DNA of 52,156 nt from NCBI GenBank assembly GCA_040383485.1, contig JBEIDK010000005.1, forward strand, positions 1 to 52,156. Direction: 5' to 3'. Below the pieces are notes generated by a model that did not search any database, had not been told where the DNA came from, and was given only the letters and a program-made list of their open reading frames with translations. Positions 17,725 through 26,849 of the stretch are shown in pieces (the stretch's first letter is position 1; every line of letters begins with the position of its first letter). The DNA comes from JBEIDK01 sp040383485 (GTDB lineage Bacteria; Bacteroidota; Bacteroidia; UBA4408). A program made the translations under genes and the position numbers.

Positions 17725-18834
17725 CTATTTCTTTATTAATTTTTTGGTAATAGTTGTACCGTCTAAATCGAAAGTAATAAAGTATAAACCTGTTGATAAT
17801 GATGATAAATCTATAGTATCATTATAAACTGAATTTAGTGCGCCTAATTTATGGGTCATTATGGTGTTTCCTTGCACACCTGTAATGGTAAAACTATTGC
17901 TTGTTGAGGTATTTGGCTTTGAAGAAACTATTTCTAGATTTAATTTACTCGTAACAGGGTTGGGGTTGAATTTAACTGAATGAACTGTTTTTGTTGAATT
18001 ATCATAAACATCAGTAATTAATGAAGAATCAAAAATAAGAGAAGGTATTTGAATTTCATTGCCAACAGGGTTTTCTGCTACATACTGTTCAACTCCTCCG
18101 CTAGGAGTACCAATTTGAATATTTAATTTAAATTTGAAAACACCATTAGTAGTTATTTGCGCAATTAGCACTTTGTTTACAACCGTATCAGCTCCTTTAG
18201 CCCCACCTAACGCAGCCCATGATCCATTTGTTGTGGAAAATACTGGTCCATTGGTTCCGTCGTTTTGATTATTAAAAATTGCAATTTCTGTAGAAATTCC
18301 AACTGCCGTTACTGCCTTAGGTGACCTTCCGGTTACAGCTAATAGTCCATCTTGTAAGGTTAAAGCAATTCCTGCTGCAGGGTCCGCATTTTGTAAAACT
18401 AATGGACTAAAGTTATTTACATTTGTGCTTACGCCGTTATCTTCTGATTTTAAAACTCCGAAATTACCATTACATCCAGCTCCAACTGAAAGCCATGAAT
18501 CAAGCATTACAGTATTTTTTCTTGAATTATTTTTTGAAAATGTTGGTGAAGTTGATCCATAATCTTCATTATTAAAAAATAAAGTTGATGTTTCTAATCT
18601 TAATTCATGTCCAGTTAATCCAAAGGCAGCTTGAAAATTATAATCGGGTAACATGTCAACATAAATTCTATAGGTAGTTGAACCAACAGGTAAAACTCCA
18701 CCAACTGTATTTGCGGCTGCATCATTTGCATCAGAAATATAGTATTTTTCAACAATAATATTTTCTAATCCATTTTGTGAAATGGCTCTATTACTAATAA
18801 ATATAAGGCTTAAACCAAGTAGTATTTTTTTCAT
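17725..18834 (-). CDS. T9SS-sorted secreted protein, VEKYY module (short form)
   Basis: 369 residues: signal peptide (1-19), the shared module at about 20-275, then directly a type A T9SS sorting domain from about 283 (NPNPVTSKLNLEI, ending ITKKLIKK). Module landmarks are ENIIVEKYYISDANDA, VGSTTYRIYVDMLP, TVMLDSWLSVGAGCNG, FGVLKSEDNG and VLIAQITTNGVFKFKLNIQ. It is the closest relative of the N-terminus at 29959 and more distant from that at 13300. It is the first gene of the operon that continues through the TonB receptor. It has no other domain, so it is the minimal version of the family. Confidence 0.85.
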   Translation of the reverse strand: MKKILLGLSLIFISNRAISQNGLENIIVEKYYISDANDAAANTVGGVLPVGSTTYRIYVDMLPDYNFQAAFGLTGHELRLETSTLFFNNEDYGSTSPTFSKNNSRKNTVMLDSWLSVGAGCNGNFGVLKSEDNGVSTNVNNFSPLVLQNADPAAGIALTLQDGLLAVTGRSPKAVTAVGISTEIAIFNNQNDGTNGPVFSTTNGSWAALGGAKGADTVVNKVLIAQITTNGVFKFKLNIQIGTPSGGVEQYVAENPVGNEIQIPSLIFDSSLITDVYDNSTKTVHSVKFNPNPVTSKLNLEIVSSKPNTSTSNSFTITGVQGNTIMTHKLGALNSVYNDTIDLSSLSTGLYFITFDLDGTTITKKLIKK

Positions 18835-19301
18835 TTTTATTTGCAGATTGTATTTATTTAGACATAATTTTAATGTGCAAATATTTATTCTTGGAGTTAA
18901 GTCAGGTTAAAACTATTATTATCGAAAAGTTAATATTGTATTAAGAGAATTAATATTTAATGTTAACGGAGTGTTACTAGAGTTAATTTGTATCTCAAAA
19001 ATATTTTATTTGTCTGTATAACTTTGCAGAATGTATTTAATATTTAAGATATATTCAAAATGGTCTTTGAAAGTTGGGTTTTAATATTAATTTTAATGAT
19101 ATGCCTTATATAGAATTAAGAGTATTGGCATAAAGTAAGAAACATATTAATACGATAGTCAATGATAGTTTCTTATTTAAACTATCATTAAACACTAACT
19201 TATCTTTATCAAGACTAATTGTATTTTTACTATGAATAACTTTCGCCATCTTTAAATAATCACATTTTCAAATAAGTGTTGCAATAATATGATAGATTCA
19301 T
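18835..19301. other. upstream region of receptor operon
   Basis: 467 bp between the T9SS protein start and the 3' end of the lipid-kinase-like gene. On the minus strand an AATATTTG box at 18878-18885, about 45 bp before the start at 18834, is one base off the Bacteroidota -7 consensus TAnnTTTG and may be the operon promoter. One short ORF (19106-19249) is listed separately. Nothing else was recognised. Confidence 0.4.
19106..19249 (-). CDS. putative small membrane peptide, 47 aa
   Basis: The ATG-started frame has a polar N-terminus (MAKVIHSKNTISLDKDK) and one C-terminal hydrophobic stretch (LSLTIVLICFLLYANTL). This reads as a single-pass membrane peptide. It starts 52 bp after the lipid-kinase-like gene stop on the same strand, so it could be the last gene of that operon. 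It has no known family. Confidence 0.35.
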   Translation of the reverse strand: MAKVIHSKNTISLDKDKLVFNDSLNKKLSLTIVLICFLLYANTLNSI

Positions 19302-20174
19302 CTAGATAGCAACAATTAATGAATGAGGCAATGTTTTAATCTCTGCAAATTTTATTTCTTTCATAGGTTCACCATCTAAATGAAAAAAGAAAGGCTTATC
19401 ACTTGATATGGTTAAATGCTCAATTTGTTTGAACTTTACCCTTTTGCTTTTTAATACATTTCCTGATAATAACTTTAGTGCTATTATAAGTAAATTGGTT
19501 AATGAGCTGTGTCTAATAGCAACTAAATCTAACAAGTTGTCATTAACACTTGCTTTGGGCGCAATTTTAACGTTGTTCCCAAACTGATTTGCGTTTGCCA
19601 CGGTTATAATATAGTATTGTTTCTGACATGCAAAATCTTTCGATTCAATTTTATAAGTAGGAGGAACATATCTTCCTAATAACTGTAAAGTGGTTTTAAC
19701 ATAGCCAAAAAGCCCTCTGGATTTGAGTTGTGCGAAAGCATTTGCAACAACTGCATCGAAACCAAAACCTGTAGTACAAAAAAAATTGTAATTATTTACA
19801 GTACCTGAGTCAATAGTTAGGGTTTCAAAATTACAATCCAATTTATTAAGTGCTTTTATCGGGTTCATTGAAATGCCCAAATGCCTTGATAATCCGTTAC
19901 CACTTCCAAATGGTACAATGCCAAGTACTTTTTTTGTATTAATTAAATTTCTTGCTACCAAGTTCACTGTTCCATCACCTCCTACAGCCACATAGATGTC
20001 GTAATTGGAGTTAACTATTTTTTCTGAAATTTCCTTCCACTCTTCACTTAAATTCCACATCAAAATGGTAGGCTTAAGATTTTTAAATTTGAAATTGTTT
20101 AAGTGCTTTAAAAATTTCAGTTTTGATTTGCCCCCACTTATTGGATTAACAATGAACAACGCTTCTTTCTTCAT
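19302..20174 (-). CDS. diacylglycerol/lipid kinase family protein
   Basis: 290 residues of the DAG-kinase catalytic (YegS/DgkB-like) fold: FIVNPISGGKSK at the N-terminus, the nucleotide motif VAVGGDGTVN at about 63-71, and VPFGSGNGLSRHLGI at about 87-101. A C-terminal beta-sandwich ends near FFHLDGEPM. It probably phosphorylates a lipid or lipid-like alcohol with ATP at the inner membrane face. It follows a glycosyltransferase by about 30 bp, and both follow an LpxH-like gene, so a glycolipid or envelope-lipid role is inferred. Confidence 0.9.
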   Translation of the reverse strand: MKKEALFIVNPISGGKSKLKFLKHLNNFKFKNLKPTILMWNLSEEWKEISEKIVNSNYDIYVAVGGDGTVNLVARNLINTKKVLGIVPFGSGNGLSRHLGISMNPIKALNKLDCNFETLTIDSGTVNNYNFFCTTGFGFDAVVANAFAQLKSRGLFGYVKTTLQLLGRYVPPTYKIESKDFACQKQYYIITVANANQFGNNVKIAPKASVNDNLLDLVAIRHSSLTNLLIIALKLLSGNVLKSKRVKFKQIEHLTISSDKPFFFHLDGEPMKEIKFAEIKTLPHSLIVAI

Positions 20175-20204
20175 AGTATTCTATAATTTGTCTAGGTAAC
20201 TATT

Positions 20205-21332
20205 CTAAACAACCGTTAAATTAAAATTAGTGTTAATATTAAACTGATCTTTCGATTTTACGAATTCGAAAATATCTTCTACCAAAATATTTTTATTTTT
20301 TGTATGCCACAATTTAAATTCTGATTTTGTTCTATCACTTTCCGCTAACAAACTGAAAGAATTTAGACTAAAAGTATCTGAGTAAATTCCTGCTCCTGCA
20401 TTTGCGGCATCTCTGCTATTACAATACTGTTCAAAATGCCCTTTTAATGGAACCATAATTATAGGTTTAGCCAAAAACATAGCTTCCGCAATGCTCTCAA
20501 AACCGGCAGTTGTTAATAAAACTTTACACTTACTCATCATTTCTAAGAAAAGAATATCATTAATTTTATGAAGCCACAAACCTGGTTCTAATTCAAAATC
20601 AATTTCAAGATTTTTCTTATCAGTAAAACAATGTATTTCTAACGTTGGATTCATTAATTTAAATTGCCTAATCTCCTCTAAATAACCTTCATTAAGCAAA
20701 TAAACAAGAATGAAACCCTTGTCATCAGGCACCAAGTTATAAATACTATTTCTTAAAAGCGGCGGAATTACTTTTATGTTACTAATGGTATTTTCTAGTT
20801 CATATAAGGATAAGGCATACTTTCTTAATGAACCTCTCGATGTAAATTTAGTATAGTTTATGATTGAAAGTCTTTCTGAAATAAATCCTTTTGGAAAAAT
20901 ATACTTAGGATGCTCAAAAATATATTGATGTGCTATTGAAAATACTGGAAAAGGATTTTTATTTAATATTTTGGAAAGTCCAACCAAAGGCTCGTAAAAA
21001 TTAATTATCAATTTAGGATCATATTGTTTAAGGATATCAGATAGTTTTTTTACACTTTTAAAATATGCTGGTAGCTTTTTTAAGTTTTTTAAAATTGTTG
21101 CGGGCATATTTACACCTTTCATTTTACTATCAAAAACAAAATTTGGACTATCTAATTTTACAATTGGCGCGTCAATTTTATTGATGAAAAAATCAGGAAT
21201 TTGTCTATTCGTAGACTTTCCAACCACTACTGCTAGTAATTTAATTCCATATTTATTTAATTCTTCATGAAGGGCTAGTGCCTGCGTTAAATGACCACGA
21301 CCCTCGCCTTGAATAACAAAAACAACTCTCAT
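20205..21332 (-). CDS. MurG-like glycosyltransferase
   Basis: 375-residue GT-B-type enzyme. The N-terminal VIQGEGRGHLTQALAL is the acceptor-side glycine loop. The C-terminal VLLTTAGFESIAEAMFLAKP followed by IIMVPLKGHFEQ is the sugar-nucleotide-binding motif of MurG/UGT-like transferases. No transmembrane segment, so it acts at the cytosolic face. It lies between the LpxH-like phosphoesterase (gap 41 bp) and the lipid kinase (gap 30 bp) on one strand. Donor and acceptor are unknown; a membrane glycolipid is plausible from context. Confidence 0.85.
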   Translation of the reverse strand: MRVVFVIQGEGRGHLTQALALHEELNKYGIKLLAVVVGKSTNRQIPDFFINKIDAPIVKLDSPNFVFDSKMKGVNMPATILKNLKKLPAYFKSVKKLSDILKQYDPKLIINFYEPLVGLSKILNKNPFPVFSIAHQYIFEHPKYIFPKGFISERLSIINYTKFTSRGSLRKYALSLYELENTISNIKVIPPLLRNSIYNLVPDDKGFILVYLLNEGYLEEIRQFKLMNPTLEIHCFTDKKNLEIDFELEPGLWLHKINDILFLEMMSKCKVLLTTAGFESIAEAMFLAKPIIMVPLKGHFEQYCNSRDAANAGAGIYSDTFSLNSFSLLAESDRTKSEFKLWHTKNKNILVEDIFEFVKSKDQFNINTNFNLTVV

Positions 21333-21373
21333 AACTTGTCTATTAATTATATAATAAAAATTTGGAAATTATA

Positions 21374-22201
21374 TTAACTTGCCTTATTGAGTAAACTACT
21401 ATTTAGCTGCTTGCTAGAATGGTCTTCAATTTTGCTTTTTTGTTCTTTTTTTAATTTATGTGCTTTATTCCAAGATACATAATCAATTATTTCCCATTGG
21501 TTAGAATGTGTTTCAACAAGAGCGGTCATACTTTCAACCCAATCCCCAGAATTTAAATAATGAATGTCTCCAATCATTTTGTTATCTGCTTGATGTATAT
21601 GACCACAAATTATTCCATTGCATCCTTTTTCATTTGCTAATTGGGTCAATTTTTTCTCGTAATCAGATATTAAATTCACAACTTTTTTAACCTTATTTTT
21701 AATAATTGCTGACAATGAATAATAATCTTTTCCTCTTTTTTGTCGTATATGATTATAATGCCTATTCATCCAAAGAAGTAAAGTATAACCAACATCGCCA
21801 AGTTTTGAAAGCCAACTTAAATTAGAAGTTATAGAATCAAAAATATCTCCATGTATTACCAAGTATTTATTGGTTCCACTATTCAAAATATATTGTCTTC
21901 TTAACTTAAAATTACCAATTTCGAATGGCATAATCTCATCTAAAAAATCGTCATGGTTTCCTCTAAGATAAATGACCTGCATATTTTTATCTGACATTAT
22001 TTTTAGTATCAATTTAAAAAATTTGGAATGCTTTTTTTTCCACTTCCCCGATTTTTTTAATTGCCAACCATCGATGATGTCACCATTAAGAATTAATGTT
22101 TCACAACTGTTGTTTTTTAAAAACTTGTAAGCCTCTTTTGCTTTTGATGCTTTAATTCCAAGATGTAAATCCGAAATTACAATTGTCTTATGTTGTTTCA
22201 T
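21374..22201 (-). CDS. LpxH-like metallophosphoesterase (UDP-2,3-diacylglucosamine diphosphatase family)
   Basis: 275-residue calcineurin-type phosphoesterase with all metal motifs: ISDLHLG (D11, H13), NGDIIDG (D41), RGNHDD (about 81-85), HGDIFD and GHIHQAD. The spacing and the region after GNHDD resemble the LpxH-like group that hydrolyses UDP-diacylglucosamine. This clade also includes paralogs of unknown substrate, so lpxH itself is not asserted. It is the first gene of a three-gene minus-strand set with the glycosyltransferase and lipid kinase. Confidence 0.85.
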   Translation of the reverse strand: MKQHKTIVISDLHLGIKASKAKEAYKFLKNNSCETLILNGDIIDGWQLKKSGKWKKKHSKFFKLILKIMSDKNMQVIYLRGNHDDFLDEIMPFEIGNFKLRRQYILNSGTNKYLVIHGDIFDSITSNLSWLSKLGDVGYTLLLWMNRHYNHIRQKRGKDYYSLSAIIKNKVKKVVNLISDYEKKLTQLANEKGCNGIICGHIHQADNKMIGDIHYLNSGDWVESMTALVETHSNQWEIIDYVSWNKAHKLKKEQKSKIEDHSSKQLNSSLLNKAS

Positions 22202-22536
22202 TTTATATTGGTTTTACAAATGAAGCAATGAGTTAATTCTTAAAGTGGAGTTTAGAATAAAATTATTATTAATATTTAGGAGCGTATATTAATTTCATGT
22301 AAACAATTAGTAAATAATGTTATTTCACAATAGAATAACATTTAACTAATATGAAGAAACTACTATTGCATTTTAAAGCTTCAAAATGGAAATCGTAATA
22401 GCTATATCTATATCAATACTTATTGGTTCAATAACAACATTGGTAGTTGTTAAGAGAAAATTTGATAAAAAAAACATGGATAGAAAATTAGATAGAACAA
22501 TTCATGCACTATTGTTGAAAAAATAATTTTTTGATT
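22202..22536. other. intergenic region with one small ORF
   Basis: 335 bp between the LpxH-like gene start and the 3' end of the phosphatase gene. On the minus strand a TTCATTTG box about 20 bp upstream of 22201 resembles a -7 element. The plus-strand ORF at 22386 occupies the right half; nothing else was recognised. Confidence 0.4.
22386..22526 (+). CDS. putative small membrane peptide, 46 aa
   Basis: Frame beginning MEIVIAISISILIGSITT, then VVVKRKFDKKNMDRKLDR, then a short hydrophobic tail ending LLLKK. This gives one N-terminal membrane helix and a basic cytosolic tail. It lies alone on the plus strand between two minus-strand genes and converges on the phosphatase gene 10 bp away. It has no recognised family. 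Confidence 0.45.
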   Translation: MEIVIAISISILIGSITTLVVVKRKFDKKNMDRKLDRTIHALLLKK

Positions 22537-24570
22537 CTATATTTGAATTCCTAAAATACAAATATCATCTATTTGTTCATTATTACCTTTCCAATTTTTT
22601 AGCTCACTTTTTATTTCAATTTTTTGTTCATCCATTGTTTTTTCTTGAATATTAAGTATCAATTCTCTAAATCTATTATTCTTATATTTTTTATTTTTTT
22701 GCCCTCCAAATTGGTCACTAAATCCGTCAGAACTTATATAAAGCCTATCATTCTTCTTAACTGATATTTTGTTATTTGTAAATGGCTTTCGAAAAAGGAA
22801 ATGACCAATGGGTTGTTTATCGGGCATATACTCAACCAATTTACATTTTAAATTTGTTTCAACAACATCAATTGTATTTATACTTAAAAAGCTATTGTCT
22901 TCTTCCTCTTCTCTTACTAACCACAATCGCATATTTGCACCAGCGTATTCAATAATATTATTCTTTTTGTCGAATGCACAAATTGCAATATCCATACCAT
23001 CATAAATGATTGTTTCATCATGATTGCTAATGTTATCCTCAACCAAATCGTTTACCTTATTCAGTATTTCTGAAGGTATTTCCAAATTAAATTCATTAAT
23101 AGCCCTTCTAAGTGCATGATTACCAATAATACTCAAAAATGCCCCTGGCACACCATGTCCTGTACAATCAGCAACTCCAAAAAAAACTTTTTCTCCCTTT
23201 TCAATTGCGAAATAGAAATCACCACTCACAATATCGCGAGGCTGAAAAAAAATAAACCCATTGGGCACAATATTTCTAAGCTTAGCTTTTGATGGCATAA
23301 TGGCCTTCTGTATTCTTTCGGCATAAAGAATACTATCTGTTATATTCTTATTCTTTTCTAAAATTAAATTTTGCTGTTTTTCTAGTGAAATATTTTTAAT
23401 AAATAATTCCTTATATTGGTTATGTATTTTTAATTTTTGTCTTGTTATCTCTTTATTTTGTTTATTAATTTCAGATGTTCTCTCATCAACTTTTTGCTCA
23501 AAAAATTTAATATAACCTGTAATTTCTTGAGACATTTTAAAAAAATTATTACTTAAAATAATTATTTCATCTTGTGAGTTTTTCTCTTCTAATAATGGGG
23601 TAATAGTAAACTTACTTTCAATATATTTATTAATATGAATGTTCAATTTTTCGATTGGTTTAGAGATTTCAAAAGCAATTCTATAGCTAAAAAGAAAAGC
23701 AAGTATAAAAATGATTATGATGGTTGTTATTGCTGTAATCATAAGCTTTTGAAAAACATTACTAATAATTTTAGATGCTCTAAGCTTGTTAATTAAAATG
23801 CTGTTAATTATCAAATTATGTTTATTTGATAGTTGAAATACTAAACCTGACCTATTATTTTGGCCAACTAGATGTGTATTTGAATTTACTAATTTTTTAA
23901 AGGCAGAACTATATCCATTGATAATTGAATCAAGTCTAATTTTTTCGTAAATAGACAAATTTCCATTGCTCTTTATTTCCTCTTTTAAATTAGTAATTAA
24001 TGAATTAAATTGACTGATGTAAATAACTTCTTTTCTAATGATGAAGTCTTTTTCATTTCTGCGAAGCATTAAAATTTTAGTTTGATTTAAATTTTTTACT
24101 TCCATTAATGCATGAGCATAGTTTCTCATTTCACCTTCTATTCCAAAATCCTTAAAACCTTTAAATTTTATTTCCTTAACGACTTCTTTAAAAAGGTTTT
24201 CATAATTATTTTGCTCCTTTATTAAATTATTCAAAAAGTTAGGTGCAAATAAAATTCCTGCTTCAACACTATTGATTAAAGATTGCAAATTTGAGTTTAT
24301 TTTATCGGCTAATTGTTTATGATTGTTTAGTATTAAACTATTGCCTGTTTTGTAAAATTCAATATTGATGGTTTCATGTAAAAAGAATTCTTGCTGTAAT
24401 TTATATTGTTGTAAGGATAATATCTGGATATCCTCTAGTGTATTTAATTCTTCCGAAATTCTTTCACGCTCTTTATAAATCCAAATACTAACTAAGACAA
24501 ATAACAACGAGAAAACACTAACAGTTATAAACGCAAGTAATAACTTACTCTTAATTTTTAAATTGATCAT
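22537..24570 (-). CDS. membrane-bound SpoIIE-type PP2C serine phosphatase
   Basis: 677 residues. TM1 at about 9-31, an extracytoplasmic helical sensor region to about 270, TM2 at about 272-297, a HAMP-like stretch, a coiled coil (EKQQNLILEKNKNITDSIL region), then a PP2C/SpoIIE domain from about 430. Metal-binding Asp residues are visible in DIVSGDFYFAIE, ADCTGHGVPGAFLS, DGMDIAICAFD and ISSDGFSDQFGG. It probably dephosphorylates an anti-anti-sigma-type or other phosphoprotein in response to an envelope signal. No partner kinase or STAS protein is nearby. Confidence 0.93.
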   Translation of the reverse strand: MINLKIKSKLLLAFITVSVFSLLFVLVSIWIYKERERISEELNTLEDIQILSLQQYKLQQEFFLHETINIEFYKTGNSLILNNHKQLADKINSNLQSLINSVEAGILFAPNFLNNLIKEQNNYENLFKEVVKEIKFKGFKDFGIEGEMRNYAHALMEVKNLNQTKILMLRRNEKDFIIRKEVIYISQFNSLITNLKEEIKSNGNLSIYEKIRLDSIINGYSSAFKKLVNSNTHLVGQNNRSGLVFQLSNKHNLIINSILINKLRASKIISNVFQKLMITAITTIIIIFILAFLFSYRIAFEISKPIEKLNIHINKYIESKFTITPLLEEKNSQDEIIILSNNFFKMSQEITGYIKFFEQKVDERTSEINKQNKEITRQKLKIHNQYKELFIKNISLEKQQNLILEKNKNITDSILYAERIQKAIMPSKAKLRNIVPNGFIFFQPRDIVSGDFYFAIEKGEKVFFGVADCTGHGVPGAFLSIIGNHALRRAINEFNLEIPSEILNKVNDLVEDNISNHDETIIYDGMDIAICAFDKKNNIIEYAGANMRLWLVREEEEDNSFLSINTIDVVETNLKCKLVEYMPDKQPIGHFLFRKPFTNNKISVKKNDRLYISSDGFSDQFGGQKNKKYKNNRFRELILNIQEKTMDEQKIEIKSELKNWKGNNEQIDDICILGIQI

Positions 24571-24812
24571 AAAATATTTTGCTGTTATACTTTAATAATA
24601 AATTAAAGGTTTCTAATAAGTAAATTGATAACAAAAGCATTATAAATACTTTTATTACTTAACAATTCATTAACAAGCTAAAAGTTAGAAAATATTTTTT
24701 TTAGAGAAATAAATATTGAAAATAATAAATTCAAATTTTCAATTCATGTTGACAAACAATGAAAATGAGCTGATAAAATAGATTTAAAGTGGCATTAATT
24801 AAAATAAACGAA

Positions 24813-25157
24813 TTATACCTTATTTAATTCATCTGGAAAAATAACTTTCGGAACAAAAGTTTTTGCGTTTTCAAAACTCATTGTAGCATAAGATATAATT
24901 ATAGCATAATCATCTTTAGAAAAATGCAAGGCAGCGGGTCCATTTAAACATATAATACCACTACCTCTTTCACCTTTTATTACATAGGTAATTATTCTAG
25001 CTCCATTGCTGTAATTAAGAACATGCACTTGTTCATTTTCTATAAGATTGGAAGCATCCATTAAATTTTCATCAATAGTTACCGAACCAATGTAATCGAT
25101 ATTTGCCTCAGTAACTTTTGCCTTATGAATTTTCGATTTTAAAACTTGTATGTCCAT
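24813..25157 (-). CDS. panD: aspartate 1-decarboxylase
   Basis: Pyruvoyl-dependent enzyme making beta-alanine for pantothenate. The self-cleavage site YIGSVTID (Gly-Ser) is near residues 24-25, and the conserved NGARIITYVI and GPAALHFSKDD follow. The frame continues to an ATG at 25229, but the start at 25157 (MDIQVLKSKIHKAKV) gives the usual length of about 115 residues and the cleavage position expected for PanD, so it is preferred. No panB or panC is in the window; it appears monocistronic. Confidence 0.95.
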   Translation of the reverse strand: MDIQVLKSKIHKAKVTEANIDYIGSVTIDENLMDASNLIENEQVHVLNYSNGARIITYVIKGERGSGIICLNGPAALHFSKDDYAIIISYATMSFENAKTFVPKVIFPDELNKV

Positions 25158-25322
25158 CGTGCAAATATATTTTATTTGTCTTATTACTAAAAAATCAATT
25201 TTTGTTACAATTAAAATTTTTAAGGTCAAACATCAAACTTTATTAAATTATTAAATTAATAATCTAGATATAAAATAGAACTAAATTTAAAATGTATTTA
25301 TTTTATTTGTATAAAAAAAAAC

Positions 25323-26177
25323 ATGCGTAATAATCAAGTAATCTTAATTTTAATTTTTGCACTTTATTTTATCTCATGCAAAAATGAAACAGCAACCCCA
25401 ACTGTTGAAGTAAAACAAGTTAAAGAACAATTTAATAAAAGAGACAGTATTTTAGAATCATACGTTACTACTATTAATGAAATTCAAGAAAATTTAGACT
25501 CTATCAAAATTAAGGAGAAAATTATTAGCACCAACTCTAAAGACATTACTAACAAAACAACCTCCGAATTAATAATGGATGACCTTGCTACAATTGATAA
25601 CTATATGGCAGGGAACAAGAAAAAAATGGAACTTTTAAAAGAAAAAATTAAAAATCAAGATAGTAGTTTAGATAAGTCAAATGCTCTAGTTGTAAGCATT
25701 TATAAAATGTTTGATAGGGTAAACAAAGACCTTGAAATTCGTGATATGGAACTTGGTGATATCAAAGACCACCTCGGAAAAATTAATACAGAATTGAAAG
25801 ATTTGAATAATGAAATCACGGAAAAAACAAAAGAAAGTTCAAAGAAAAGTATTGAAATGAATACCGCCTACTATGCAATAGGAACGGAAAAAGAACTAAA
25901 GAAAAAGAATATCATTTCAAACGAAGGTGGTTTTATTGGTATAGGAAAATCTACTAAAATGAGTGATAATTTTAATAAAAATCATTTTAGAAAAATAAAT
26001 ATTAAGGCCAATACAACCATTGATATTAATGCTAAAACTGCCAAGCTAATCACAGTGCATCCTATCAACAGCTATAAAATTATCGGAACAAAAAAACATG
26101 TTGATTTACTTGAGATTAATAACTCTAAAGATTTTTGGGCAGCCTCTAAATTTTTAGTTATTCTAGTTACTGAATAA
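25323..26177 (+). CDS. coiled-coil lipoprotein of a Bacteroidota-conserved type
   Basis: 284 residues: a signal peptide ending in a lipobox (YFISC), a long coiled-coil middle (about 60-190), and a C-terminal domain with TAYYAIGTEKELKKKNI, EGGFIGIGKS and NHFRKINIKA. I recall this C-terminal pattern from conserved Bacteroidota lipoproteins without an assigned function. It probably sits in the outer membrane facing the periplasm. The gene converges with 26187, and a short AT-rich leader separates it from panD. Confidence 0.72.
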   Translation: MRNNQVILILIFALYFISCKNETATPTVEVKQVKEQFNKRDSILESYVTTINEIQENLDSIKIKEKIISTNSKDITNKTTSELIMDDLATIDNYMAGNKKKMELLKEKIKNQDSSLDKSNALVVSIYKMFDRVNKDLEIRDMELGDIKDHLGKINTELKDLNNEITEKTKESSKKSIEMNTAYYAIGTEKELKKKNIISNEGGFIGIGKSTKMSDNFNKNHFRKINIKANTTIDINAKTAKLITVHPINSYKIIGTKKHVDLLEINNSKDFWAASKFLVILVTE

Positions 26178-26186
26178 AATCTAAAC

Positions 26187-26783
26187 TTAGTGTAAGTTAA
26201 ATGCTAAATTTGATTTTTGGTTATAGTTTTTATTCTCTATTATAAGCTTGATAATGTTACAATCATACTTTTTATTTGAAGCATAATTCTTGATTCCTTT
26301 TCTTTTAAGGTATATTCTACCATCAGGTAATTTGGTAATTGAAAAATAAACTAACATTTCAAAAGATTTCTCATCAGCGTAAATGTCTTTGATATTCTGA
26401 ATTTCATCCTCTATTTCTCTCAAGAATTTTATTTGATTAAAATCAAAATGGCTTTGATTATTCAAATTTGGAACAATTTTAATTTTATATTTTTCAAATT
26501 TGCGGCTATTTTTTTTAGAATTGCTAGCTATTTTAATTTTCGAATAATCGATTTTGTTTTCACACAATAAAGATACTTCTGCATACTGTAGTTTATAATT
26601 TGAAGTATCAATAGTATTGCCAATAATATTTAATAATACATTTAATTGACTTGATGCACTGTTTAAATCAATAGTACCTTTCTTCTTTACAGGATTAGTT
26701 GGATGATTTAAACTTTTTGATGAGAACCCTAATAATAGAACAAGAATTAAAATCGGGCTTAACAAAAAAACTATCTTCTTCAT
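26187..26783 (-). CDS. hypothetical exported protein, 198 aa
   Basis: An N-terminal hydrophobic segment (MKKIVFLLSPILILVLLL) reads as a signal peptide or anchor, so the ATG at 26783 is preferred to the in-frame ATG at 26804. The remainder is polar and Lys/Asn-rich with probable alpha/beta character (FEMLVYFSITKLPDGRIYL). No family is recognised. Its stop faces that of the lipoprotein gene at 26177 with a 9-bp gap. Confidence 0.62.
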   Translation of the reverse strand: MKKIVFLLSPILILVLLLGFSSKSLNHPTNPVKKKGTIDLNSASSQLNVLLNIIGNTIDTSNYKLQYAEVSLLCENKIDYSKIKIASNSKKNSRKFEKYKIKIVPNLNNQSHFDFNQIKFLREIEDEIQNIKDIYADEKSFEMLVYFSITKLPDGRIYLKRKGIKNYASNKKYDCNIIKLIIENKNYNQKSNLAFNLH

Positions 26784-26849
26784 GTTCAATATTTTTACAA
26801 ACATGAACAGTTAAGTTATTTTGAATGTGCACTAAATGTTATTGTTTTG

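Noticed and set aside
18835..19301. tRNA or structured RNA in the intergenic region
   Set aside because: No cloverleaf arms, T-loop motif or strong hairpin could be found.
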